Source: Eleginops maclovinus (lineage: Eukaryota; Chordata; Actinopteri; Perciformes; Eleginopidae). Taken from it: a stretch of DNA of 64,000 bases. A model generated the notes under the pieces. It had not been told where the DNA came from, searched no databases, and worked only from the letters and a program-made list of their open reading frames with translations. Each line of letters opens with the position of its first letter. Within the stretch, counting starts at the first letter, position 1. Location of the stretch: NCBI RefSeq assembly GCF_036324505.1, contig NC_086360.1, positions 11,101,793 to 11,165,792 on the forward strand, in the 5' to 3' direction. The position numbers and the translations under genes were made by a program. Below are positions 51,450 through 63,417 of this stretch, piece after piece.

Positions 51450-53725
51450 AACCCTGGTCTGGTTTCCAGCTAGACCAGCCCAGACTGGCTGGATTTTGCC
51501 TAACCAAACGGGTTAGACTGGGCCACATTGGACAGGACTGAGCCCACATTGGGCCTTAGGGGGCGCAGAGCCTCTGAGAGGTGTCCTCTTACCATTCCCT
51601 TCACTCCCTTCTTCCTTCCTTCCTCCCTTCCTTTGTTCTGTTTCTACAGTCAAGGAAAAAGACCTTTGGCCTCATAGCTGGCTGTAGGAAAGAAATATCC
51701 TCACTGGTTCATAAAGAGCCAATAAAATAAACATTGTGATAGTACTTAAACTCACTGCCTACCTGTACGACTGCCTGAGTGGTGCTGCACACATCTGGAG
51801 GGGAAGAACGAGTGACAATCACATGGAAGAAGACAACATCTACAAAAGATATCAGATAATACAAATTAAAAAAGACCAAGCTGGTTATCAAGTCATAGGT
51901 ATTAAGATAAAAAGATTTAATGACCCAACATACTAATACAACTGCTGGTTCATTCAGCTGTGGGTGGCAGGTTTGTCATTTGTGCCTGGCACTTTAGCAA
52001 ACAACCAGTCACTTCACTGACTGGTAAAAAATAAATGACTACAAATTAACATGGCTGTACATTTTTCAGCATGCTGACCGACATGGAAGTGTTTTTAAGC
52101 TTTGTTGCCTAAAAAAATAGTGAATGTTGCTGATGATTCTTGGAAACAACCAAACACAGCATCCAATGGACAAAGAGGCTATCCTGCCTCCGATGAAGAA
52201 GCAGGATTAAAATATCAAAAAAATGGATCTAACTAGAAGTGCTACCTTTTGGGCTCAACAGTTGGTTGGGGTTAATATTGAGCAATTTCTTCTCCAGAAA
52301 GACTTTGCCTGCTGAACACTACTAATGCTGCTTCTACCATTACAGTGACTGCTACACACACTCCTCAGATTGATGAGAAAATCTGCATCTCAAACTTCTG
52401 ACAGAGTTGACCTTGTTTTGGAGCCCCATATAAACCCAAGTGGGCAGTCTGTTGTTTTTTGAAGTGCTCTTTTAATTCCTACCCACTCAGGCTATACTGT
52501 GTAGCTAACTGCATGCTCTCACACACCATACCTCTCATCAACAGGGGGGTAGGTGTGTTTGATTTCAAACCAGGGTAGTCCAAACGGACGGGGGCTCTTT
52601 TATTGAAGTGCTCTTTTTCTTGTAGCAGAAGCAGAGAAGAGTGTACCTGCCTGATAAATGTGTGTGACTTCATGCCTTTCCAGCATCACTATCATTATTA
52701 ACCCCTCTCTGTAAGCCCTCCACCACCACCACCACCACCACCTCCAGTGCTCAGCTCTGTGGACATTTTTTTTTTAGTGCATAGGAGGAGTTTAAAAAGT
52801 GAAGGAATAAAAAGAGACTTTAGTGGTTTAATCTGGTTGCTGTAAGTTTTCTGTATGGGTTTGTTTTGCCCTTTTGTCAGTTAATCATCAATTCAATGTA
52901 AATATGAAAATAATATCATCCATCAAGTGGCTTTATTAAGATTGCATCCTGGGGAGCTGATTTATTATGGAGCTTCATGCTTTACTGCGTGAATGGTTGA
53001 GTGATTGTGTGTGCGAGTGTTCTGTTTCTGGCAAAAGATAATGAAACCGTATTGGACATCATGCTTTCTTGTCTGCAATCAAAATCTCTTCTTTCTTAAT
53101 TTAACTTCTTCCAGCCTCTCTCACACTTAAAACAAATCTTTCCAACTTTTGCTTGCTCTTTTTCCCCCCCCCCCCTTTTTTTTTACATTTTACCTCATGG
53201 ACCAATCAAATCACCTGTTTTTCATATTTATTATATTTTGGGGGGGAAGTTGGGGGTTATAATGACATGTATTCATGTATATTGATGGCACAAGTGAAAT
53301 TGTTCAGATAATATATAAGTGGAATATGCTGAGTGAAAGTGGGACAGTCGGTGTGGTTGATCAGTGAGCCTCTTTCCATTCCAAAGCATCTATTAATACG
53401 AATGTGCTTTTATGAAATATATGTATATATATATCCTCTCTGTTGTTAAAATGTATGTGTTTATCATTTGTCTTTTCAGTTTTTTGTTACCTTTTTTTTT
53501 TGTTGTTTCGCATTTTGAATTTCCAACATGAGGGGCCAGTAAATCTAAGTTAGAAAAAAATGAACAAGCTGATGCTTGAATTCAATTCTCTTTGAAATTA
53601 TCATAGCACAAAGAGGGAGGATTGCAAACCACACATCTGCAGTGTTAACTGTCCCAAATTACATCATACTAATATGAATGTAGATTTCAATGCAAAAACA
53701 AATAAAAACCTTTTGATTTGAGGCA
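51450..53725 (+). other. gak: gak 3' UTR
   Basis: No second gene was recognised here. AATAAA at 51721-51726 gives a short 3' UTR of about 0.3 kb; AATAAA at 53701-53706 gives a long one of about 2.3 kb. A CCA-repeat lies at 52720-52742 and a homopolymer C/T block at 53161-53184. Poly(A) use is inferred. Confidence 0.6.
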
Positions 53726-54529
53726 AATAATTTGGTTTCATAGTTTGTTTTGAAGTTTCTCACTTGCTACACATTGTCAACCAAAATTAAATCAGATCAT
53801 GAGAATGTATTAAACCTCAGGAGAAATAACTGACTGCTGCATGCACCTTGGTAGAAACCTGGCCACCAGTGTGATGGGGTACTGACCCTTTCACTTCATA
53901 CTTTATTTTGCTATGCTTGATCATTACAATTAATTTAACTTTGAGTCTGGGCCATTTAAGTGGATGCTACCAATGTGAGGTTTAACAGTTTATCAATGGT
54001 TCATAGACTAGATTTATTGTATTTTTAATAAGTCAAATTATTTATATCCATGAGCCTAGTTGAGTTTATAAAGCTGAGTTTCCCCATAAGGAATCATGCA
54101 AATGGCCACATTAAAATCCAAAGCCGTTTGACATGGATGTTTTTTCATACACTGACTTAAGTACTGTTGTTTGATGAAGACCACCCGTTTAACCAACAGA
54201 CTTCTATTGCCCAAGTAAATTGTTAATAGTATGTCAGTCAAAGCCTGATTAAAACAGTTCCCATGTACTTGGAACAAAGCTAAACCCAAAGCCAGTTATA
54301 CTTTGGCCCCTTAAAAGATGGCTAGAGATTTATATCTAATTTTACCATTTTGTCCACAAATAAATCATAGCCCCCCTTTTCTTTAGTTAGCATTTCTGAA
54401 AATCAGATAATTATTGCAAGTACAGAATTGATGGAAAACTTCATCTCCCTTACTCTTAGTAAATTCAGACCATTTCTCCTGATCTGTTGTGTGAGCGATA
54501 GTGTATAGACAGAAAAACAAGTACTCCTG

Positions 54530-55484
54530 CTTTACAATGAGTTACAGCTTTATTTCAAAGTGGACCAACATCATCTCATCAGTCAAATAACCAGATTACA
54601 TACGTTTCCCTTCTTGAGCACATACTTTGAACAAATCTGTAGCACATCATAGGGTCTATACAAAATGGATTAAAAAAGTGAAGGGAAGGGGAAAGGGCAG
54701 GGCCTCTCAACTCGCCCCTGCCCCCCAAACTGTCTTTTTCCAGTGGCCATGAAACAAAAAACTCCAGCTCTAGGATAGTGTCACGCTAACCTCAGCGTCG
54801 GCACTGGTTGGCAGTAGGTAGAACTGGAGGACAGAAATGGAGGCTGGGGAAAGTTTGATGGTAAAAAAAAAGACCTCTAGAAAATGTGAAGTTTTCCATT
54901 CCACATGAACGGGCCCAAGTACAACTATAGCCACATTCATCATCGTTACAGGTTTCACATGCATTGGTTATGCTGCATGGAAGCAGACGTGCTGGAGAGA
55001 GGAACATGCAAAGATATCAGGCACTGCCAGTCATCGTTGAGGTATCTTCATCTCTCAAGCACTCCTGCTTCCACTGCTAATGCAAAATTCAGGGTTTTAT
55101 GGGAAGACTACAGATAAGGACCCACAATAAGTTTGTTTCCATTTCTGCACACTTATGACAAGTCTGTTCTGCTGCCTTGAACGCAGCAGGTTTTGGCTCA
55201 ATGACATCTGGTTTGGTGTTTTGATAGATACCAGGGTCGGAAAGGCACTTCAAAGTGTTGATGTCCCTTCAAATGCGTGGAGTAAACCCTAAAAGAAAAA
55301 TTAACACAGTCAGCTGTAAAGCTTTGAGTACTCCGAATGGCCAAAGGGGAATCTGTAAAAAGACAGGATAGGAGTCAGTTTGGTGCTGCCGTAAACAATT
55401 AGTTATTTAAGTGAGATCAAGTGAGTTCAATATGTTAGATTCTTACAAAGACAGAAAAGGTCTTCCAAGCTGTTTAATGTGGAT
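54530..55484 (-). other. 3' UTR of the Ala/Glu/Val/Pro-rich gene
   Basis: It runs from the TAG at 55485 to a poly(A) signal AATAAA (minus strand, 54549-54554). The gene converges on gak, leaving about 0.8 kb between the two predicted transcript ends, in which nothing else was recognised. Confidence 0.6.
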
Positions 55485-58400
55485 CTAGCCCTCGATGGAG
55501 AGCTCTGGAACAATGTGTCCGTTCAGCGATGCCTCCACTGACATCTCCTAAAAAGAAAAGACATTGGATCAGGCGAGTGCACAGTCAATCCCCAATATTA
55601 ACCCGTTTGATAATTACTGTAGACATTTTTCATGCTTTGCCTCTTACCATTGAGCTGAGCTGCACAGATTCCACAGCGAGTTGCATCTGACATGGCATTT
55701 CACACATATTGGGCTCTTCTGACATCACATCCACACATGTCTGTTCAGCAACGGCTTCCTGGAAAGACAAAGGGGGGGGGGTTACTATACAAAGTCTGAC
55801 AATCTTTGTATAATATTAAGCAATAATGGTGGAATGAAAATAATAGTTTTACATTAGTCATACAAGTTTTTATATTATCAAAGCTTTATATATTAACTCA
55901 CAATTACCATTTCCTCTGTGGGGGCTGATGCGGGCTCAGCAAGTGTTACCTCCAGTTGTGAAGGGGTGTCGACTATTGCCACAATTTCCTAAATAAAGCA
56001 AGCAGGGAGGTCCCCGTTAAAGCAGCGCATACATATTGTATATGCACATGCATTATGCAAACAAAACATGTGAAAAGGACTTTTAACAGCAAGTTTGCAG
56101 TGATGGGAAGGCAGCCTTTTTTTAGTGGCGGCTTTATCCAGAATTAATGTCAAAGCTCTCACCGGCTGGACAGCAGTAGACTCGGCGATGGCGACCTCCA
56201 CGGCAGAGACAGATTCTGTGACAACAAAGTCATCGACCAGGCACTCGGCAATGTCCTGGAAAAACATAAGGGAACAAGGTGAGAACATTTTAAGATATCC
56301 CACAGGTAAGGTCAAAGAATGTAAATGAGGAAGACTAATGAGCACACATCCAAGAAGAAAATGGCAACTGGCTCTGAACTAAGTTTTTGTTTTAAATGGC
56401 TTTAAAGCAGAGTGCGTTGGCATCAATAGCAATATCTTAATAGTGACAATAGTTACACAAGACAACTAGTATTTCAGGGTGATTTAAAGCTAGAATGCAT
56501 CATTGGGGAAAAAAGGGGGGGGGGTCACATGAAGTGTAGTTTCAAGTAGTTTTACCTCCTTGACTTCAGTTACAGGGCCTTCAGCCTCTTCTACTGGAGC
56601 CTCAGGGACGGTTTCTGGCTCCTGGAGAGACAACAGATACTGCCATGTCAATATTCAGAACACCATTTGGATGTTGCTAAAGTAACATTCCTACTTCTGA
56701 AAATATTGCCACAACAAACCACATTGATGAGGCTAAATGAGAAAACACTCACCACTGGGATTTCCTCAGATGGGGCAGGAACATGCTGAAAGATTACACA
56801 CTGCAAGTCAGTCTTTGCTGTTACCGTTGCATTATGCAACTGAAACTTGCCAGCAAACACATTTAGCTATTGATGAAGTTCTACTTGAAACTTAAACGAT
56901 CAATGTTTAGTATTTATGAAAGGATAGCATCTATGGACATAATGAAGATGATTTGATGTGAACTTCCACAAAAAACACACAACCGTTCAAACCACATGCA
57001 ACGTACAATTGCAAAATACAAACTACATAAAAGTCCATGCACATTGTTTTTGGGAGGGAAAATAAAAAGTTCAAGAAAGAAAAAAGTTTTTTTTTTTTTT
57101 TAAATCAAACTGGCACCTCTGTGATAGCAACAGCCTCAGCAGGGACTTCAGGTGATTCTTCTTCAGCCAACACTTCAATTTCAGCTTCATCCTCCTCAGC
57201 TGTGGTTGCAGGACTGACAACAGCTTCAGTCTCCTGTTCTGGCTCAGGTACCTCTGCGGCAACCTCCTCAACCACTGCTTCTGTAAGTGCCTCTTCCACC
57301 ACAGTTTCTGCAGCGGCCTCCTCTGCAGCTGGTTCAGCAGCAACTGGCTCACTTGCAAGTGCTTCTACCACTGGTTCTTCAACAGCCTCAATAATGCCGA
57401 CATCTTCGGCAACAGCCACCTCAGGTACAATGACCACTTCTTCCTCTGCCTTCACTTCAGTCACTGTCTCGCAGACATCAAGTGTCTGCACATGCAAAGT
57501 CAACACGGCACACATTATGAAACACCATGCAGCATGCACAGGTGAACAAATGGTAACACTTAGAACTGACAAATTAATCTATTGGGGCAATGACATGTGA
57601 TGAAATAATGACCTACCATGCATGAACAAGACTAGGGCGTTGGTAATGATACAACTATAATGACAAGACTTGCCGTCATAAAGTTCTTACCAGTTCCGTT
57701 GCTGTGGTTACAGTTGTAGTCTCCTCTGTCAGATTCTGGAAAATAAGAATAACAACACTTTAAGACAAGGGTAGTGTACCTGTTAGACTTCACAGAAAAC
57801 ATTTGAGAATTCTCTTCACTACAAACTTAAATAAGACCGTTTAGGCAACTTGCCCACCAATTGCAGCACATTAAATGCCCATTACCAACAACTTTAAGAG
57901 TTCCTCTTTGGTCAGCATTTGGCATCAAAATAATGTGAGGAGTTGAATTGGGGATAAAATAAAAGTAAAAAATATGTCTAAATCTTTATATCTGAACATG
58001 AACCTGTGTTTGTTTCATTTCTTTCCCCACTGAGAAAAAAAATAACAATTATAGAAGAGAATGTGACCTGAGACAACTGTGGGTGCATTTTGTAAGTTAT
58101 GAAGTAAGGGAAATATTTGACACTCCCATTGGACGGTTTGTCTCTTGTTCAGTTACTGCTTTCAGAAACTTAACACATGGAAACTGACTTATGTAAGAGT
58201 CAAAAGGGTTGTGTGTATCAAATGCAAATCTGTTCTTACCTCTGTCTCAACAGGGGCTGCAACTGGAGCCTCAGCTGGGGGTACAACCTACGAAAGAAAA
58301 AGGAGAACGTTTACTTACAAGTCAGCTAAACCATCATAGAGGTATGCATTTTTATCCAATGAGAACATGTTGAGGGGCAGACTTATAAATACTACATTTT

Positions 58401-61400
58401 TTAAAAAGCACATTAACTAGAATTTAGAGGTGATTAAATACATTTGCCAGTTACACTGCAACCATTACTCTGTTTTTCCACAACAGTTAAGATCACACTT
58501 TGAGAGGTATACAAGTTCAACAAAAATGTGCCCCAAGCAAAAGGATTCACACAACCAGTTCTAAGCCAAACTGTGGCTGTGATCGCCTTGAGGATTAACA
58601 GGAAACCCGTTGACATTCTTAGAAGGTTCACAGTTTACAAATGGTTAAAGTTTGCTGAAAGAAAGAAAATTCACTTTTCTTTAACAATGCAGTGTGTTGG
58701 ATGCTTTTTAGGATAGGGAACATTAAACATCCTGTTTGCCACCCAATTTTATAATTGGAAGCCGGTGAGCCCATTTCCTAAACCTTTTTGTAACCCATCT
58801 CACAGTCATTAGATTTGGTCTGTGCAAGACACCAAACCTTTAGCAAAAGAACTATAAAAAAAGGGGGGTGGTGGAAGCAGCAATGTTCTGTAGTCTGCAC
58901 CACGCTTTAACATTTCTGCATTACTATTTAACCCATTTTATTAGCCTTACTCATTTAAATATTTTCTTGATGCGCATGAAACACAAAGTAAGTTGACTTT
59001 GCAGTGGCAACATGACAGATTTAATGGAAAAGTTGGCAGTAAACTAAATGGCCACTGGCGGCCCCAATGAGCAGCCAATAGGGAGGGCTACAGTGGCAAT
59101 AACAGGGAGCATCACATAAATAATGTAAAACTTTGATGTCAACAGTAAATTATTTACAAAGTCTTGTGTCAGCCACTCTACAATGTGGGGCAAGTCTGGT
59201 GCGTGCAGTCTGGTGCCAGACAAAAACAGAGCAATCATTCAATGTTCATTTGTGCATCTAAAGCTACTGCTTGAACAAAAGCCAAATGGGCCGAAATGCA
59301 TGCATGTTGAGAGGGGTAAATATATACTCCAGCTAAAGCTTCTGAGGGACGGTATAGGGGAGAGAAAGGAGGAGGGAAGGGCAAGAGGGAGGGGGAAGGA
59401 CTATAGGCCTTCCTTTGCTTTACAGGAAAACAGGCGTGCACACAGTATAGAATACACAACCCCCTCTAGTCTGTCGAAGCACCAGAACACTTTGTACCAA
59501 CTGGTCTGTACGCAGACCCTGCCTAACCAGTGCTGCTGGTAAGCAATTCCAGCAAAACACCAAAGCTTGTTTAGAAATGGACCACTTGACCAGATAATTA
59601 ACTTTACTGGGGAGGTAAGGGGCTATATGCAAAAATAAGCAAACAGTTTGGCCTTTTCAGGAATTAAAGGGAAACAATTTTAAAAAACAGGGAGGCATTT
59701 AGTTTTTTTTGCATAAAACAAAGACCTATTGAGCGCCAAAAAACAAACTCATAAAAAGTGCCAGGAAATCTGGGTAAGGCAATATGTGTGCATGTGTAAG
59801 GAAAGAGGCTGGACACTGGGTGGGTAAGTTGGTTGGAGGGGCAGCAGCCCACGTGCTTTGCCACAGGTGATATTTTTCCAACCAAGTCTGAGAACACCAC
59901 AAGTATCATGTCACACATCTTTGTCACCGACCGTTATACATATGCTGATCGTTAAAGCATGGTCTTAAAAGGATGTTATGAGCAAATGACCCAAAGCACC
60001 ACTATACACATTTCTTACAAACATTCAACAAAAAGTGACTGGTGTCTCAACACTACTGAACAGGTAGATAACACCCAACTTTCCTCATCCTGACTACTCC
60101 TAGTACCCCTGACAAAGACCCAGTGATAAGACACATGGCTGAACAAGCACATGTGCTAAGAAGCTAAACTCATAAATACCCATTGGCCCCATAGGGGATG
60201 GCCGAAGACAGAAGTGAAAGGGGGAGGCCAGAGGAGGGTGAAAGGAGAGACAGAGGAATAAGTGGTGGGAGGGAGTTATGAGGGTGAATGAATATACAAG
60301 GGAGGGAAATGGGTGACGGACTGAAGGGGGAGGGGTTGAGGTCTGCAGGAGCACCGAGGGAGCAAACGGGTACAAAATGTTCAGTCTCAATATGAGCCGC
60401 ACCCGCTACCTCAGTACACAAAAAATTGTAAAAATGTAACACTCAGCAGGACTGAAATTGGGTGTTGGGTTTAAACTCACCTGAGTGTCCGTGGTGACAA
60501 CCAGAAGCGGAGGGGCCGCCTCTCTCTTGTCCCAAAGCCAGCTGAATACAAGCCCCATTTGTGCCTGTTCTGGTTCTAGTGTCTATTGACTAATTGACCC
60601 TAATGGCAACGAACTCCTTCCTGACACAGGTTGTCAGAGTAACCACTTTTGTGTAAAGATAATTGATTCGAGTTCATAAAACACTAAACACCCAACAACA
60701 TACAACTACTGTTTTGCGGTGCATTTAAAGCCAGCACTAAATAAATGGCAAGTTAGCTAAAGTGCAAGAGTGTTTGTGAGCATCTAAACCGTATCTGGCA
60801 CATCTGCAAGCTGTGTAGGAGCAGAGAAGCAGTAAGGCAAGAGGGGAGCTAAGGAGTGATGGATGATGTTGTGGGAGGGAGAGAAGGAGGGATGTAGGAA
60901 CAAGGGGGGGGGGGCGAAACAACTATACAATGACGGGGAGCAAGAAACATCCATTGGTCCTGTATAGCTCAGAGGGTAGGGCATAACACGCAAGCTTGAG
61001 TGACATTCCATAGCAAAGTAAATATGCTGTACCCTATGTAAATTGTACGAGATTACCCAAAATAACAGTGCAGCCTTTTAATCAATTTCTAGCAAAAGGC
61101 CACGTCACTGATATACACCTCCTGTCTCCTTACTGGGCAGTGTCGTTCATGCTAACACACATGTCAGCACATGCATGTGCTCCATATGTGGACATGGCTC
61201 AGTTACCGAGAGCAAAGTCCACAAATTGTGTGCGCCTACATGCGCAACTGTGTGGTTAGACACATGCATGTGCTGCCTGTATGCCACGACACATAGCCTG
61301 CAGTCTACTGGCTGAAACAGAACATTGTGTTCCCAAAATGTGCACATGTTAGTCATGTGAAGAAACAAAGAAAAAGTGTTGAAATTGCAATGCAAACAAA

Positions 61401-63009
61401 TGTAAATAGTTTGAGGGTAAAACTAAAAGTTGGGAAACGTGTTTAGTTATAAGTTACAACTGTGCAAGTTAGCCAAACGGCAATTACTTGAACACAGTAG
61501 AAAGCAAGCGTCAGTTCTTTACTTTTTAAACAACATTTTATAGCCTATATTCAAAAAAGCCACCTTTTCCAATCCAGCATATTACACATTTTCAACACTT
61601 CTCGCAGCAAAATCAAATAATCCAACATTTATTGAACAAACTCTTAATCAATAGTCATACCAGCCTAATCAAAAAGCTGATGAATTTTAATGAAAGCCAT
61701 GTGCTTCATTACACAGGCATGTTTTAATGTAGGGGGTAATGTATAATGACTTCTAAAATGGCTCTGCCCACTCTCCTGTGTAGCCTACAAGCTCTCCCAT
61801 ACTTCCCACCTCTTTGCTAAATGGAACACGTTGTTCCCTTTGCCTCTCACCCCACCACCAGCCCCTCCCCCCCTTCTGCTATAAGAGCCCAGCCACAGCA
61901 TTTGCCGTCCAAACGGTCATCCACAATACTTTAAAACGTAGACTGCAAAAGGAACAACGTGTGCAAATGACATGAGCCAGTGCAAGATTCATAATTTGTA
62001 GACATGTGTACACTAGTGAGACAAAGAGGAAATGTGTAGGGAAGCACATTGTTTTTTTACCACGTGACACAATAAAACATTTTCAGCAAACTATTTTTTT
62101 TTTTTAACTGGATTTCATCACTACATAAGTTACCATGGTTACAGCTTGCTGGCTGTTTGCCTTGATAGCCAGAAAGCATGGCACTACACAGACTACCAAA
62201 GGATAACTAAAGCTGCCATTAAAATGTTCAGGATGCATTATAAGGCCTTTGAAGAGGAGACACAATACCTACCTGGCACAACTCTACTTAAGCCATATTA
62301 CAAGTGCTTCAGGTACTTATTTGTCACCTGTTGAGGCTTTACCACTACAATAAGCCACTGGTACAACACTAATATAATTATACACTCAAGTGTCTGCATG
62401 TGCATGAACCAAAGCAGTTCTTACCTCTGTTATTGGTTCTGTTTCAGGAATGATAGGTTCAGCCTCTTGTTCTATTGAAGCCTCAACTTCAACAGGCTCC
62501 TCTGCTGGAGTGTCAACAACTGGTGCTTCTTCAATGATCGGGGCTGGGACTTCAAACTCAACTTCTGCAGGAGCTTTTTCCACCACTTCAGGCTCCGACT
62601 CGGGCTCGGCCTCAGGCTCCGCTACTACAGCGGGCTCTGCTACTGCAGCGGGCTCGGGCTCCGCTACTGCAACGGGCTCCGCTACTGCAACGGGCTCGGG
62701 CTCCGCTACTGCAACGGGCTCGGGCTCCGCTACTGCAACGGGCTCGGGCTCCGCTACTGCAACGGGCTCGGGCTCTGCAACAGGCTCTGCAACAGGCTCT
62801 GCAACAGGCTCTTTCACAACTGGTTCTATTTTGGGGGCCTCAACAATAGGGACTGCAATTGGAACAACCTCTGGAGCTCTAGCCAGTGCTGGAGCTTTAG
62901 CCGCTTTCTTTGGGACTGATGTAGGGGGCGCACCAACTGCAATCCCAGGACTCGCTTTGGCTGGTGGGTTGGCCGCATGCTGCTCTTCAAGGACTCTCCT
63001 CAGGGCTTG
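54530..63009 (-). CDS. Unidentified Ala/Glu/Val/Pro-rich acidic protein, 3' portion
   Basis: I do not recognise this gene. Exons in order on the minus strand: 62425-63009, 58240-58287, 57691-57735, 57117-57485, 56753-56785, 56556-56621, 56163-56255, 55908-55988, 55648-55758 and 55485-55547 (ending LNGHIVPELSIEG then TAG), plus a candidate alternative first exon 60481-60558. Every length is divisible by three and every junction is phase 0. The product is low-complexity and acidic, with no enzyme motif, membrane span or zinc finger visible. The chain from 62425-63009 gives 497 residues plus an unknown N-terminus; the chain from 60481-60558 gives 328. The 3' UTR runs to about 54530 with AATAAA at 54549-54554. 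The exon model rests on splice signals and continuous composition only; small exons could be missed. Confidence 0.7.
55485..55547 (-). CDS. Terminal coding exon of the Ala/Glu/Val/Pro-rich gene
   Basis: The acceptor TTTTTAG precedes EMSVEASLNGHIVPELSIEG and a TAG stop. The composition is less repetitive than the rest and may be the conserved C-terminus. Confidence 0.7.
   Translation of the reverse strand, partial: EMSVEASLNGHIVPELSIEG
57117..57485 (-). CDS. 369-nt Glu/Ala/Val-rich exon
   Basis: The acceptor TGCAG precedes TLDVCETVTEVKAEEEVVIV, and the exon ends VPAEAVAITE before GTGCCA, a weak donor. About a third of residues are Glu and there are almost no Lys or Arg, so this block is strongly acidic. 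It has no sharp tandem repeat, only a loose EEA/VEE rhythm. Confidence 0.75.
58288..60480 (-). other. Intron of the Ala/Glu/Val/Pro-rich gene, no exon recognised
   Basis: No further in-frame phase-0 exon with convincing splice sites was found. The stretch contains two plus-strand G-rich polypurine runs, 59343-59401 and 60195-60340, which appear as pyrimidine runs in the transcript. Confidence 0.5.
60481..60558 (-). CDS. Candidate alternative first exon, MGLVFSWLWDK
   Basis: ATG at 60558 opens 26 codons (MGLVFSWLWDKREAAPPLL, then VVTTDTQ) ending in phase 0 at CAG before a strong GTGAGT donor. It can splice to 58287 in frame. Gly2 and Ser6 fit the N-myristoylation pattern MGXXXS. Its promoter would lie upstream in 60560-61000. 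That region also contains a polypurine run (60830-60915). Transcript support is needed. Confidence 0.6.
60559..62424 (-). other. Sequence between the large exon and the alternative first exon
   Basis: No exon recognised. It holds a polypurine run with a G11 core (60830-60915), a 16-bp palindrome (61166-61181) and a plus-strand TATA-like CTATAAGAGCCC at about 61879 downstream of a C-rich stretch. Confidence 0.5.
62425..63009 (-). CDS. 585-nt repeat-bearing exon of the Ala/Glu/Val/Pro-rich gene
   Basis: Acceptor CCCTCTTGCAG, then QALRRVLEEQHAANPPAK, then a Pro/Ala/Val-rich region, then tandem AVAEPEPV units (62583-62812), then a Glu-rich end up to PIITETEPITE-like sequence before GTAAGA. There is no in-frame ATG near its start, so it should be an internal exon with upstream exons between 63010 and the window edge or beyond. 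The first ten residues could form an amphipathic helix. Confidence 0.75.
62583..62812 (-). repeat. Coding minisatellite, 24-bp unit
   Basis: The unit encodes A-V-A-E-P-E-P-V, flanked by shorter 12-bp EPVA copies on the upstream side and EPAA/AEPE variants downstream. Several copies are nearly identical at the DNA level, implying recent expansion. Length is likely to vary between individuals. Confidence 0.9.
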
Positions 63010-63400
63010 CTGCAAGAGGGACCGCACAAAAGTGTGGGATTAATGATTGTTGTCTTTGTCAAGACAGTGGGAACCACCATTTACTTTTCATGCAACCAAT
63101 TGGCATTTTACAAGTTAATTGATATAAACAAATTGCTTAAGGTAATCTAAAGCAATATTTATCTCAAACTGAAGTTTAAATGATACCGTTTTCCTTAAAA
63201 AAATATTTTTAAAAAGGTGAATTTAGGCAAATGGGACGGAATTATTTGAAGCTCTTGTGTTTAGATACGGCTGTTGTCTGTTTGCAGTTCATTTCAGCAC
63301 ATTTTGGTCTGCAGGAATACCAGGCATGCCATCCAACATGTTTTTTCAGCTTGGGACAAACCCCCCCTCCCAGGGTTTAAAGGATATTTTAGGGGCACAA

Positions 63401-63417
63401 CCACTAGAGGGAGGGGC
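63401..63417 (+). promoter_or_regulatory. Candidate CTCF site CCACTAGAGGGAGGGGC
   Basis: The first eleven positions fit the CTCF core consensus; the invariant C at the twelfth is A. The rest of 63010-64000 shows nothing I can name, although an upstream exon of the minus-strand gene could be hidden here. Confidence 0.35.

Noticed and set aside
57037..57600. Plus-strand open frame of 187 codons, Ser/Ala/Thr-rich
   Set aside because: Antisense of the Glu/Ala/Val-rich exon 57117-57485; the minus strand has matching splice sites and phase.
60955..61005. tRNA-like TATAGCTCAGAGGGTAGGGC
   Set aside because: Resembles an A box, but no B box or cloverleaf follows within tRNA range.
62450..63043. Plus-strand open frame of 197 codons rich in Ser/Thr/Gly
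   Set aside because: Exact shadow of the minus-strand coding minisatellite; the periodic repeat keeps the antisense frame open.
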